Shown here: piece by piece, positions 9,501-18,496 of the stretch
Position numbering within the stretch: position 1 is the first letter of the stretch
How the letters are laid out: every line of letters starts with the position of its first letter
NCBI GenBank assembly: GCA_007118695.1
Contig: SKRC01000050.1
Span: 1-39,691, forward strand
Direction of reading: 5' to 3'
DNA length: 39,691 bases
Origin: Balneolaceae bacterium
Lineage (GTDB): Bacteria > Bacteroidota > Rhodothermia > Balneolales > Balneolaceae
The notes under the pieces: model-generated
The model's database searches: none
Seen by the model: the letters and a program-made list of their open reading frames with translations, nothing else
Told to the model about the DNA's origin: nothing
Program-made: the position numbers and the translations under genes

Positions 9501-11051
9501 ATGCATGCATATCACGACGATTGGATTCTTATCCTTGATTTCGGTTCCCAGTATACACAATTAATAGCCAGAAGAGTTCGTGAACTACACGTCTACTGTG
9601 AAATTTTTCCCTACGATGCCGATCTGACTCAATTCCGGGAGAATATGCCCGAAGGGGTTATCCTTTCCGGAGGCCCGAAAAGTGTGTACGACGAGGATGC
9701 GCCGGTCCTGAATATGGACCTGTTCGACTGGGATATACCGGTACTCGGAATTTGCTATGGCCTTCAATCTCTATCCCATTCCGTGAAACCGGGAAGTGTG
9801 GAAAAAGCTGAAAAACGCGAGTTCGGCAGGGCCATTCTGAGGATTGAAAACGCTGACGATTTGCTGAAAGGAGTCACAGACGGATCAGCGGTCTGGATGA
9901 GCCATGGCGACCATATCAGAGACCTCCCGGAGCAATATGAAGTCATTGCCCGGACAGAAAATGCAAATGTCGCTGCCGTCCGCCATAAGGAAAAACCGGT
10001 TTTTGGTGTGCAGTTCCACCCGGAAGTGGTGCACACGGAAGAAGGAAGTTTCATTTTTGAAAATTTTGTCAAGTCCATTTGCAAATGTGCCGGCACCTGG
10101 ACCCCTTCCTCATTTGTTGAAACGGAAATCAAAGCCATCCGTAAACAGGTAGGCAATGACAGAGTTCTTTGTGCCTTGTCAGGTGGTGTCGATTCAACTG
10201 TTGTCGCAACCCTCATCCATAAAGCCATTGGCGATCAGCTTCAGTGTATTTTTGTCGACAACGGCCTGCTCCGGAAAAATGAGTTTCAAAAAGTTTTGAA
10301 TACGTATACCGACACCCTGAATCTGCCAGTCAAAGGCATTGATGCTTCCTCCACTTTTCTCGACAGGCTGCAGGGTGTTACCGATCCCGAAGAGAAGCGG
10401 AAAATTATCGGCAACACTTTTATCGATATTTTTGACAATGCCATCAAAGGTGAAAATGAATTTAAATACCTGGCCCAGGGTACACTCTACCCGGATGTGA
10501 TCGAAAGTGTATCATTTAAAGGGCCCTCTGCAACGATCAAATCACATCATAACGTGGGCGGATTGCCAGAGAAGATGAAACTCGACTTGATCGAACCGGT
10601 GCGCGAACTGTTTAAGGATGAGGTAAGGGCAGTTGGCCGGGAACTTGCCATCCCGGAGCATTTTATCGGCCGCCATCCGTTTCCGGGGCCGGGCCTTGGC
10701 ATCCGGGTGATCGGTGAATTGAAAAAAGAGAGGCTCGATTTGCTGCGCGAAGCGGATGCGATCTTTATCCAGGCCCTTAGAGAGTATGGCTTGTACGACA
10801 AGGTTTGGCAAGCCCTGGTTGTATTGCTGCCCGTTCAGTCGGTTGGAGTAATGGGTGATGAGCGGACTTATGAGTACACGGCCGCCATCCGCGCAGTGAC
10901 AAGTGTCGATGGTATGACAGCAGACTGGGCGCACCTTCCCTATGAATTTTTATCGGATGTATCCAACAAAATCATCAACCAGGTTCGTGGAATCAACAGG
11001 GTTGTATATGATATTAGCTCCAAACCTCCCTCTACCATCGAATGGGAATGA
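9501..11051 (+). CDS. guaA: GMP synthase (glutamine-hydrolysing)
   Basis: GuaA converts XMP to GMP using ATP and ammonia released from glutamine, the last step of guanine nucleotide synthesis. The 516 residues contain a class I glutamine amidotransferase domain with Cys85 (GICYG), His173 and Glu175 (QFHPE), a PP-loop ATP pyrophosphatase with SGGVDST at 227-233, and the C-terminal dimerisation domain ending in STIEWE as in nearly all GuaA proteins. It is probably the last gene of the efp run; I saw no clear terminator after it. Confidence 0.97.
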   Translation: MHAYHDDWILILDFGSQYTQLIARRVRELHVYCEIFPYDADLTQFRENMPEGVILSGGPKSVYDEDAPVLNMDLFDWDIPVLGICYGLQSLSHSVKPGSVEKAEKREFGRAILRIENADDLLKGVTDGSAVWMSHGDHIRDLPEQYEVIARTENANVAAVRHKEKPVFGVQFHPEVVHTEEGSFIFENFVKSICKCAGTWTPSSFVETEIKAIRKQVGNDRVLCALSGGVDSTVVATLIHKAIGDQLQCIFVDNGLLRKNEFQKVLNTYTDTLNLPVKGIDASSTFLDRLQGVTDPEEKRKIIGNTFIDIFDNAIKGENEFKYLAQGTLYPDVIESVSFKGPSATIKSHHNVGGLPEKMKLDLIEPVRELFKDEVRAVGRELAIPEHFIGRHPFPGPGLGIRVIGELKKERLDLLREADAIFIQALREYGLYDKVWQALVVLLPVQSVGVMGDERTYEYTAAIRAVTSVDGMTADWAHLPYEFLSDVSNKIINQVRGINRVVYDISSKPPSTIEWE

Positions 11052-11221
11052 TCAAAATTAGGGAAGAATCGGAATTCGCTGTACATAAAAATTGATCCGG
11101 GACGTTACGTTTTTGATTTGATACAATTTATTTATGAATCTGTTAGTGAAAGTGGGAACTTAATGTACCGTTTTTGTCTATATCTGTTATCTGTGACTTT
11201 ATCAGCAGAAATAAATCCATT

Positions 11222-13039
11222 ATGAAATACCTTATACAATTTATCGCTACCCTGACAGTCAGTCTTACCCTGCTCACAGGCAATACATTTGCTCAGGATT
11301 TTGATACCGGCCATCAACCCGATGAGCAGGAGCAGTTTGAAGAAGCCTATGAACTTTATGAACAAGAGCAGTTTGAAGAAGCACTTGCTATATTCAAAGA
11401 GCTTCAAGAAGATGATCTGGTTCATCTTTATATCGGTAAAAGTTACCTGGCCCTGGGTGATTATTTGCGCTCCGGACATTATCTGAAAAAAGCCCTGGAA
11501 AGTGGTGATCAAAGCATTGCCAATGAATCGTATTATACATTGGCTATCAATGAATTTCGACTTAAAAACTTTGGCAATACCCTGGCTATTCTCAACGAAC
11601 TCAGATCCAGAAGAGACCGAACCGGTATCCGTTCGCAGGCCCAACAATTTTACAATGAAATATTTAGATATCTGACGGATAATCAGCGGTTTGAATTATT
11701 CTGGCAGCTCGACGATCCGGGTATCCGATTTGACCTGGTCCGGTCGGCAGTAGGCAGGGCTGACTACTCAATGGTTCGTGCCATGTTGAATGAGCTTGAA
11801 ACGCTGAGTGAGTTGCAACAGGACACCACTGAAATTGCCAGAATCCGGGATGCTGTCGGCACGCGCGAAACCTATATTCGTTCCCCTTTTCAACAATTCC
11901 AGGCACCGCAGGGCATGGTCTATCATGTCGGGGTAGCCCTGCCCTCTTTCGGGGCAGATGAACCAGAGTTTGTCGTCTCCCGTGATCTCTATTTCGGTAT
12001 AATGCTGGCTGCAGAAGATTTTAATACCCGCAATCCCGACAAAAAAGTATTTTTACGATTCAGGGACACATATGCAGAGTCCGATTCAATACCACAGGCT
12101 GTAAATGAACTGATATGGAATGAACGAGTCGATGCCCTCATTGGCCCTTTGTATTCTGAGGAGGCCAAAGTGATGTCGAAAATGGCCGAAGATTATGAAA
12201 TTCCCATGCTCACTCCTCTGGCTAATTCCGATGAAATCAACCTGGGACATAATTATACATTCCAGCTGAACCCGACGTTTTCCATGCATGGCAAACAGAT
12301 GGCCCAATTCGCCGTTCGCGAGTTGGAACTTGATACCCTCGCGGTAATTACTGAAAAAAACTCCCTCGGGCAAGCCTCGGCTCTTTCTTTCCGGTATGAG
12401 GCTGAACGCCTCGGCGCCCATGTTGCCTATTTTATAGAAGATGATTTTGCCGCCAGAGGGTACGATATTACGGATGTCACGGAAATTTTTACGCGGGATG
12501 AAATTCTTGTTGATTCGCTGAACATTGTACCGGTTAAAGGTGTCTATGCTCCATTTACCGGACAGGCAGCCTCAACAATGATTAATCTGCTTATGACAGA
12601 CCTGGAGGCCATGCGAACGGAAGTGGTGGTCATGGGATCGGAAGAGTGGCGTGATGCCAGATATACCCCGGCACAAAGACGAAATTTTGCCATTTATCAT
12701 ACACAGAACTACGGATCCACTGCCGACAGAGAGTTCATTGAGTACTTTGAACAGGACTTCATCAATCGGTTCGGTATGGAACCGGATCAATTTGCCCGGG
12801 TTGGCTATGATGCGGGATCTTATTTATTCAGAACACTTGAGCAGGCAGGGAATCCTAAACGTTTAAAACATGCCCTGAGGGAATCGCCGGAATTCACCGG
12901 GTTATCCATGCGGATCCACTTTGACAATGGCCAGATCAACAGGCTTGTTCAGGTTGAGCCATTGACGGACAAAGCCAGGGAAAAAATGGGAATCGAGGAA
13001 CAAGAGGAGACCGATGCGGAGGGCCTCCAGGCAAATTAG
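11222..13039 (+). CDS. Secreted TPR plus type-1 periplasmic-binding-fold protein (LpoA-like architecture)
   Basis: The 605-residue product starts with a signal peptide (MKYLIQFIATLTVSL, cleavage probably near Ala24 in NTFAQ). Residues about 30-170 are TPR-like helices (for example EEALAIF, IGKSYLALGDY). From about residue 215 a type-1 periplasmic binding fold begins (VGVALPSFG, DALIGPLYSEEA, YEIPMLTPLANS), as in leucine-binding proteins and in LpoA, the outer-membrane activator of penicillin-binding protein 1A. There is no lipobox, unlike enterobacterial LpoA. It could equally be an ABC-transporter-type binding protein, but no permease gene is nearby. It converges on mltG with 76 bp between stops. 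A TTG at 11174 would add 16 residues before the signal peptide and is less likely. Confidence 0.75.
   Translation: MKYLIQFIATLTVSLTLLTGNTFAQDFDTGHQPDEQEQFEEAYELYEQEQFEEALAIFKELQEDDLVHLYIGKSYLALGDYLRSGHYLKKALESGDQSIANESYYTLAINEFRLKNFGNTLAILNELRSRRDRTGIRSQAQQFYNEIFRYLTDNQRFELFWQLDDPGIRFDLVRSAVGRADYSMVRAMLNELETLSELQQDTTEIARIRDAVGTRETYIRSPFQQFQAPQGMVYHVGVALPSFGADEPEFVVSRDLYFGIMLAAEDFNTRNPDKKVFLRFRDTYAESDSIPQAVNELIWNERVDALIGPLYSEEAKVMSKMAEDYEIPMLTPLANSDEINLGHNYTFQLNPTFSMHGKQMAQFAVRELELDTLAVITEKNSLGQASALSFRYEAERLGAHVAYFIEDDFAARGYDITDVTEIFTRDEILVDSLNIVPVKGVYAPFTGQAASTMINLLMTDLEAMRTEVVVMGSEEWRDARYTPAQRRNFAIYHTQNYGSTADREFIEYFEQDFINRFGMEPDQFARVGYDAGSYLFRTLEQAGNPKRLKHALRESPEFTGLSMRIHFDNGQINRLVQVEPLTDKAREKMGIEEQEETDAEGLQAN
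11330..11382 (+). repeat. Two 17-bp direct repeats inside the TPR region
   Basis: GAGCAGTTTGAAGAAGC occurs at 11330-11346 and 11366-11382, 36 bp apart. It encodes a tandem 12-residue unit (EQEQFEEAYELY, then EQEQFEEALAIF) and looks like a recent in-frame duplication of one helix. Confidence 0.85.
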
Positions 13040-13115
13040 ATTCTGGCTGGCCGGAAACGGGTTGGTTAACCTTGGTATGACGGAATAACACAACCATCTG
13101 AGGCCATCACCTGGG

Positions 13116-14207
13116 TTAGTGGGTTTCGCCACCTCCTTCCAGTTCCTGCAATCTATCCAACTCCTGCCGGATTCTGAACTGTTCCCGGATCCATCTGCGC
13201 CACTCTGCACTTGCCACCCGGTGTTCTTCGAAGGTCCTGGTAAAGACATGCCCTCCCTCCGGATTGGCAACCATATAAAGATAGTCATGGTCTTCCGGCG
13301 TGATGGCTGCCGCAATTGAATTGAGGTCCGGATTTGTAATCGGCCCCGGTGGTAAACCGTCAATCAGGTACGTGTTGTATGGGTGTTCGAATTGATAATC
13401 TTCAAACAGCAGCCTGCGGTGTTCGCCCAATGCATAGATGACAGTCGGGTCAGCCTGTAAACGCATTCCCCTGTTTAAACGATTCATATACAAACCGCTG
13501 ATCTTTGGTTTTTCATGGCTATGGCGGGCTTCCCATTCGACTATGGAAGCCAGTGTAAGCAATTCTTCCAGATCCAGGCTGTTTTCAGCAATTTCATCTT
13601 CAAAACGATTTGTAACCCTGCGGCTAAATTCATCATATATTCGTTTAATCACCCTTTCAGGATTACTGGTCCAGTAAATATTATAGGTATCTGGCAGCAT
13701 TCTTGAAAAAAGTGATTCAGGTGAATAATCCAGTTCCATAACCAGGCTGCTGGAATCTGTAAAGACTGCAGCAAACTCAGAAGAATCAGCTTTGAGTTGA
13801 CGCCCCAGGGAAGCCGACAGACGTGCGATACTCATCCCGGGATGTATCGTAACGGGCGCATGATCCTGGTGGCCGAGAGCCAGTTTGGAAAGAAAATCCT
13901 GGTATGAATAGGCCCCTTCCAGTTCATACCGGCCAGTGGTAAAATTACGCCATCCCAACATGGAAGAAACCCAGCGAAGTTCATCCTCCTGAAATTCTAT
14001 TTCGTGTTCTTCCATCAATGTGATCAGGCTGTCGAGGTTGATCCGGTCCTCTATAAACAAAACCATAACTTCATCCAACACAATGGCATTGCTATTGCTG
14101 ATTCTCATTTCTCTCGAAAAAAAGAACAACAGAAATGTGATCAAAAAGATGATCGTCAGTTTGCTCAGTTCTTTGATCACGGATATCAATTTGCTGAATA
14201 TTTTCAT
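13116..14207 (-). CDS. mltG: Endolytic murein transglycosylase MltG (YceG-like)
   Basis: MltG is an inner-membrane lytic transglycosylase that cuts nascent glycan strands and is thought to end their polymerisation. The 363-residue product has one N-terminal membrane anchor (about residues 15-33), a LysM-like region with TIHPGMSIARLSASLG, and the YceG catalytic domain. The catalytic Glu is in LASIVEWEAR (residue 224 from this ATG), followed by NRLNRGMRLQADPTVIYALG and the family's LPPGPITNP. I took the ATG at 14207; a TTG two codons earlier is also possible. A well-formed promoter lies about 110-145 bp upstream. It ends 76 bp from the convergent LpoA-like gene. Confidence 0.93.
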   Translation of the reverse strand: MKIFSKLISVIKELSKLTIIFLITFLLFFFSREMRISNSNAIVLDEVMVLFIEDRINLDSLITLMEEHEIEFQEDELRWVSSMLGWRNFTTGRYELEGAYSYQDFLSKLALGHQDHAPVTIHPGMSIARLSASLGRQLKADSSEFAAVFTDSSSLVMELDYSPESLFSRMLPDTYNIYWTSNPERVIKRIYDEFSRRVTNRFEDEIAENSLDLEELLTLASIVEWEARHSHEKPKISGLYMNRLNRGMRLQADPTVIYALGEHRRLLFEDYQFEHPYNTYLIDGLPPGPITNPDLNSIAAAITPEDHDYLYMVANPEGGHVFTRTFEEHRVASAEWRRWIREQFRIRQELDRLQELEGGGETH

Positions 14208-14320
14208 TATCAATTAAACCAGTAAATTATGTACGATTACGGCAGCTGTAGAATTCTGACTATTTATTTACCGGTAATCTGAAAAATGGTTCCTAAGGTT
14301 TTGATTGACTAGTTTCAAGA

Positions 14321-14353
14321 CAAATATACGATCTATGATTTCTATTTAACAAA
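14321..14353 (-). promoter_or_regulatory. Putative promoter of mltG
   Basis: Read on the minus strand, TTTG (14353-14350), a 21-nt spacer and TATATTTG (14328-14321) match the Bacteroidetes consensus TTTG-N19-21-TAnnTTTG exactly. The leader to the mltG ATG would be about 105 nt. Confidence 0.6.
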
Positions 14354-14535
14354 ACAAAACGTAACATGACACAAAGTATTGAAGAACAATTGAAGGTTGA
14401 ATAGTTGATTTAACAGCTTTTTACCGAAATTTGGACGGGAATAATGGCCTGTCACGCAACAAAATCAAAGTTTTTACGTAATTACAGGTGACTTTGAATT
14501 TTGGATGCTGCAAAGCACCAAATGCCCTAAAGAAC

Positions 14536-14570
14536 AGCCTCAGGCTTTGAAAGGTCTGAGGCTATTTTAT
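14536..14570 (+). terminator. Hairpin followed by ATTTTAT
   Basis: AGCCTCAG (14536-14543) pairs perfectly with CTGAGGCT (14556-14563) across a 12-nt loop, followed by ATTTTAT. The T tract is short, so terminator function is uncertain. It could also stop minus-strand transcription leaving the Omp85-like gene. Confidence 0.4.
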
Positions 14571-14702
14571 GAATTGTAGTGATTTGAACCGGAGTGAAAA
14601 AAACTTCCCTCCTTCTTTCGAATAATCTGTTGTGAAAGACAGCTTCCCTGCTTTTCCGCGACATTTCCCCCTCAGCTGCGTTGAATCTAAAATGGCGTGC
14701 TC

Positions 14703-14726
14703 AACGTACAAAGGTACGTTTTTTTA
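14703..14726 (+). terminator. Rho-independent-type terminator on the plus strand
   Basis: AACGTAC (14703-14709) and GTACGTT (14714-14720) form a 7-bp stem with an AAAG loop, followed by TTTTTA. No plus-strand gene lies just upstream; the only neighbouring gene runs the other way. Confidence 0.5.
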
Positions 14727-14750
14727 TAGCCCAACGGTTGCGAGTCCGTT

Positions 14751-16157
14751 TTAAAAGGTAGGATTAAAGCGTATCCACAATGCCGGCTTTCGGTCAAATC
14801 GTTCTATCGGCCAGGCCAGTTCCATTCGAAATAACCCGGAGCCGGCACCAATTCCGGCATCATGACGCAAATCCCGGAACCGGTAGTTATTCAGGGCATC
14901 AAACGGATTTTTGCTGGTGTAAAGCTCTTCATTTTCAAAAGACCAACCGGAATCCAAAAACAGGGTGATATGGAAGGCATCGAAATTCACCCAGTCGTCC
15001 GATCGGTTTGTAGCACGGCCGAAATGAATCTCCATATTACTCAGGAACATTTGATTACCACTCATGGACTTATAGGGTGTAGCCCGAAGAGTTCCAATTC
15101 CTCCGAGATGAAACTGTCTGAACCAGGGAGCTTCACCTGTTATTACCCCTGTCAGTACCCTCCACTTTAAAAGGGAGCCCGGTTCGAAATTGTAGTAAAA
15201 TTTCAGTTCAGCTTTATATTTATTATAGAAAAAGTCATTATTGAAATTGCTGTTATTAGCCAGTTCAGCAACACCGGAAGCTGCAAAAGTGAAGTTTGGA
15301 CTCACGATTAATTTTTTCGGGTTAAACGAAGCCCCGATACTCATTCTCTGAATTCGTGCCTCGGACTGAAGCGGATCGATGGCGGGATTAGGCCGGTATG
15401 TGCTTGCCGGGCCAAAAAAGGAGAAGCGGGTTTGCCGGTCCAATGAGGAGAAATCATCGATATTGTAGGAAAATGCCGCCTCAAAATACCTTCGGCTGCG
15501 CAGTGCTGTATAGGCTCCAAATCCTTCCATTCTGTAATAATCAGGAAAATCATAGGAGGCGAACAGGGAAGTAAAAGTCGATTCAATCAGCCCAACCCGC
15601 CAATAGTCGTCAGTGGCCGTTGCATTATGGAATTCAGCTCCAACCATCAGGTATTCCCGCTCTCCAATGAGTTTTTCCAAACCAAATGCATATTCCCATT
15701 TGCGGGAAGCAGTGCCATAACCAATAAACCCGTGAGGGCTGATCCCGGGAATATTCAAAAATTCACTGTAACTGTGCCACTGCATCCTTTCCCGTTTTAC
15801 ACCGAGAAACAGCCCGTTTACCCGGTTAAAATGTATCATTGGCAGGTTGGGATATTGACTGAAAACAGGATTGGATTGATATGGGCCGGCCTCCAGGGCA
15901 CCATCAAAATCGATGCCCTCTTCATTAAAACTTCTTACATAACTTCTGATTCTCTCTTCATCAAATCCTTCCGGCTGATCATCGTCCTCATCACCTGCAT
16001 CTGTTGTCCTCTGAAAGATCTCATCCAAAGGTTTTGAAAAAATCGGGTCTCTTTTGAACGGGTCTTCCTCTTCATCATTCGTGGTATCTTGTGCGGCCAC
16101 TGCTGCCGGAAGCAGTACCATCAGGATAATTATTTGTAACAGATATTTCATAGTCAT
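14751..16157 (-). CDS. Omp85/BamA-like outer-membrane surface antigen (barrel protein)
   Basis: The 468-residue product has a signal peptide (hydrophobic ILMVLLPAAVAAQ), an acidic low-complexity stretch (about residues 23-70) and then alternating aromatic beta strands that end in a C-terminal Phe, as outer-membrane barrels do. GIGTLRATPYKSMSGNQMF followed by LSNMEIHFG resembles the LRGY...NxE signature in the last strands of Omp85 proteins. No POTRA domain is evident, so it is not the main BamA; it may be one of the short surface-antigen (D15-like) proteins common in Bacteroidota. The start could be the ATG at 16157 or the one at 16151. It lies 247 bp downstream of the phosphatase gene. Confidence 0.65.
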   Translation of the reverse strand: MTMKYLLQIIILMVLLPAAVAAQDTTNDEEEDPFKRDPIFSKPLDEIFQRTTDAGDEDDDQPEGFDEERIRSYVRSFNEEGIDFDGALEAGPYQSNPVFSQYPNLPMIHFNRVNGLFLGVKRERMQWHSYSEFLNIPGISPHGFIGYGTASRKWEYAFGLEKLIGEREYLMVGAEFHNATATDDYWRVGLIESTFTSLFASYDFPDYYRMEGFGAYTALRSRRYFEAAFSYNIDDFSSLDRQTRFSFFGPASTYRPNPAIDPLQSEARIQRMSIGASFNPKKLIVSPNFTFAASGVAELANNSNFNNDFFYNKYKAELKFYYNFEPGSLLKWRVLTGVITGEAPWFRQFHLGGIGTLRATPYKSMSGNQMFLSNMEIHFGRATNRSDDWVNFDAFHITLFLDSGWSFENEELYTSKNPFDALNNYRFRDLRHDAGIGAGSGLFRMELAWPIERFDRKPALWIRFNPTF

Positions 16158-16341
16158 TCACAATTTTTCATTATTACGGAATTTTGATTCCGGTTGTTGC
16201 ATTTTTCCAAGTTGAAAGTTCCATTTCTCGCAAAATTGAAATTGAAAAAGGGTTACCGGTCCCGGGCATACGGTGCAAGTCAAAGTCAAGTCTTGCAACA
16301 ACTGTCGATACCGGGATCTCAGAAACCGGCTATCCAAACCC

Positions 16342-16361
16342 GCATTTCTCATCAAGCTCAT
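16342..16361 (+). repeat. Partial, diverged copy of the GCATTTTTCxCCAAGCTCAT repeat
   Basis: GCATTTCTCATCAAGCTCAT in the gap between the phosphatase and Omp85-like genes resembles the left part of the 45-bp repeat at 26182 and 27132. It has several mismatches, so family membership is tentative. The rest of the 16158-16404 gap shows nothing I can name. Confidence 0.4.
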
Positions 16362-16404
16362 ACTTTCACACGGTGCAAAATTGGTGCATGGACAAGACGA
16401 CGGG

Positions 16405-18492
16405 CTATTTGGGTTTAACCTTAATAACCATCAATGTAATATCATCATCATTGCCGCTATTGCCTGCCCACTGTGCAGTCAGAAGTTTAAACTGATTGAT
16501 GATGTCTGACGGGTTCAGATCAGAACTACTGTCCAGGATCTGTTCAATTTTTTCAATTCCCAGCAGCTGACGGTTCTCATCAAACAGTTCCATTAACCCA
16601 TCACTCATCAGAAGAAGAAGATCTCCGGGGCTGGGATGGATTTCCTCACACCGGTAGTTATAATCTATCTTGGTACCTAATGGCAACCCTTTCTGCACCA
16701 ATCTTTTCACTGATTTCTTATTCTTTCTGTACCACAGAATCGGCGGCATGCCTGCAGAGGTAATGGTTGTTTTAATGCCATCTGTCCGGACAAGGAGGAT
16801 ACCCATAAACATCAGTTTGAGATCCAGATTTCTGAATCCGGATGACATTTTTCTCAGTATGGTCAGGTTATCGAAATCGCCGGCAAGGGTGTGAAAATAG
16901 CTTTTTGCCGTTGCAACCATAATTCCGGCCTTTAATCCGTGGCCGGTTGCATCGCCCAATACAAATGTTACCGATCCGTCGCTTCCCATGTGGTAGTCGT
17001 AGTAATCACCCCCCACTTCCGTTGCGGTTTCCATCCAGACGGCAACTTCCATGTTTGGCAGATCCGGCATTTTTCGGGGCAGCATGGACAGCTGAAGCGC
17101 CCGTGCCTCCTCCAGTTCCCTGGTTTTTCGATTATGTTCTACTTCAAGCAACTTGGACTCAATCTCGATCTCTTTATTAAGTTTTTCCTGCTCAATGGCT
17201 TTCTCAGATAGCACCTTAACCTCCTGCAGTTTATCGCCCAGACGTTTTTGTGTAAGTGCAAAATCACGGGAAAGAAAAACCGACATAGACAGGATCATCA
17301 GACTCGAACCAAATATCCCCCCGGCGACGGGATCACCATCAAGAATCTCCACATTTACGCTTACCCTGTGCAGGATGCCGACTGCAAAAAAGAGCATTCC
17401 AGTGCCGATGATCCAGGCGCCTTTCTCCTTCTGTGCAAAAATCAAAACCAGTACCCGGATAATTTCAAGGACTGTAATAAAGATAAACAACTCCCGCAGA
17501 AAGATGATGGATTGGGCATTATGCCAGCTTATTATCACGATGATAGTGCCGAATAGCGAAAATAACCACAACTGTATGGGAGTATCCCTGTAATAAAGAC
17601 TGTATACAAACCTCAGGGCCAATAAAATGGTAAGCACCCAAAAGACCTGACTCAGATTAAACAGGTAAATGGAACGTACCGGTGAATACACAGTTTGCAT
17701 AAAAATCAGGGAAGCGATCAGCAGGGCCAGGAACAGGGTGAAAAGTGAAAAATACAGGTTTCGTTTTTCTTCGCGGTTGAAACCGTATATAAGTGCATGT
17801 ATTGCAGTGAATACCAGTAATCCCCCAAGAAAAAAAAGAAGCAACAGAGAGCTGTTTTTGCTTGAATTGTTATTATACTGGGTCAGATGGTGATCGGCGT
17901 CTCCGAGCTGAAACCGGAAACCTGCATATTTTTTTAAATCAAGAAACAGGCCTGATTGAAGATTGGCATATCGCACGGCAAGCAAATGGGTTCCGGCCCC
18001 GGGAAAAACAAGCACCCTGGGCCTTTGGTCAAAATAAGGAGAGAATTCACTCGGATCGGTTGAAAACCGGCCCAATTCAAAAAGTTTCTTCCCATTCAAA
18101 TAGATCTCCGACGCTCCGTGATGACTTTCAGCCAGCAGGGCAATGGGCCTGTTGGCAAGGGTTGAATCGACATGGATATGAAATCTGAACCAACCCGTAC
18201 CGTCCCATTCCGTAAATGCAAGATCAATTTCAGACAAATAGGTGCTCACATAACTCCAATCACTGTCATCGTAACCGGGCCGGGCCCATTCGGGATCATC
18301 TCCCGGCATGAACTTCCAGAGATCTGTTATGTAGATGATTCTGTGAGGGTTATCCATATCAAGTTCCGAAATTGTGACAGGTGTACTCTCCAGGGCGGCA
18401 GGAATTCCGGCCGGTGGCAAAACTGTCAGGCCGATTAAAGAAATACAAAGAATCAGCAGATCTTTATTTATGAATAGTTTAATCCTATCCAT
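16405..18492 (-). CDS. 7TMR-DISM receptor with cytoplasmic SpoIIE/PP2C phosphatase domain
   Basis: The 695-residue protein is a likely transmembrane sensor that dephosphorylates a protein partner, in the style of RsbU/SpoIIE partner switching. A signal/anchor (residues 10-30) precedes an extracytoplasmic jelly-roll-like 7TMR-DISM domain (about 40-195, with GTGWFRFHIHVDS and EIYLNGKKLFELG). Seven membrane segments span about 213-410, then a coiled coil (about 415-465) and a PP2C domain follow. Metal-binding acidic residues are visible in GGDYYD (Asp496), GDATGHG (Asp514), MSDG (Asp631) and NDDDITLM (Asp683). ARALQLSMLP before the domain is typical of the RsbU group. No anti-sigma or STAS gene is adjacent. 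It starts 4 bp after the DUF4097-like stop, so the two are certainly close-coupled. Confidence 0.9.
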   Translation of the reverse strand: MDRIKLFINKDLLILCISLIGLTVLPPAGIPAALESTPVTISELDMDNPHRIIYITDLWKFMPGDDPEWARPGYDDSDWSYVSTYLSEIDLAFTEWDGTGWFRFHIHVDSTLANRPIALLAESHHGASEIYLNGKKLFELGRFSTDPSEFSPYFDQRPRVLVFPGAGTHLLAVRYANLQSGLFLDLKKYAGFRFQLGDADHHLTQYNNNSSKNSSLLLLFFLGGLLVFTAIHALIYGFNREEKRNLYFSLFTLFLALLIASLIFMQTVYSPVRSIYLFNLSQVFWVLTILLALRFVYSLYYRDTPIQLWLFSLFGTIIVIISWHNAQSIIFLRELFIFITVLEIIRVLVLIFAQKEKGAWIIGTGMLFFAVGILHRVSVNVEILDGDPVAGGIFGSSLMILSMSVFLSRDFALTQKRLGDKLQEVKVLSEKAIEQEKLNKEIEIESKLLEVEHNRKTRELEEARALQLSMLPRKMPDLPNMEVAVWMETATEVGGDYYDYHMGSDGSVTFVLGDATGHGLKAGIMVATAKSYFHTLAGDFDNLTILRKMSSGFRNLDLKLMFMGILLVRTDGIKTTITSAGMPPILWYRKNKKSVKRLVQKGLPLGTKIDYNYRCEEIHPSPGDLLLLMSDGLMELFDENRQLLGIEKIEQILDSSSDLNPSDIINQFKLLTAQWAGNSGNDDDITLMVIKVKPK

Positions 18493-18496
18493 GTTA

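Larger units (their letters stand above)
14208..14750. other. Gene-free region with a minus-strand promoter and two hairpins
   Basis: No open frame here has the features of a gene. The left part holds the mltG promoter (14321-14353). The right part has two hairpins, at 14536-14563 and 14703-14720, each followed by T-rich sequence on the plus strand although no plus-strand gene ends here. A small plus-strand RNA or leftover terminators would explain them. Confidence 0.5.

Noticed and set aside
14573-14650. Possible tRNA or tRNA fragment (minus-strand GGTTCAAATC resembles a T-arm)
   Set aside because: The flanking bases do not form a T stem, and no acceptor, D or anticodon stems could be found at the right spacing.
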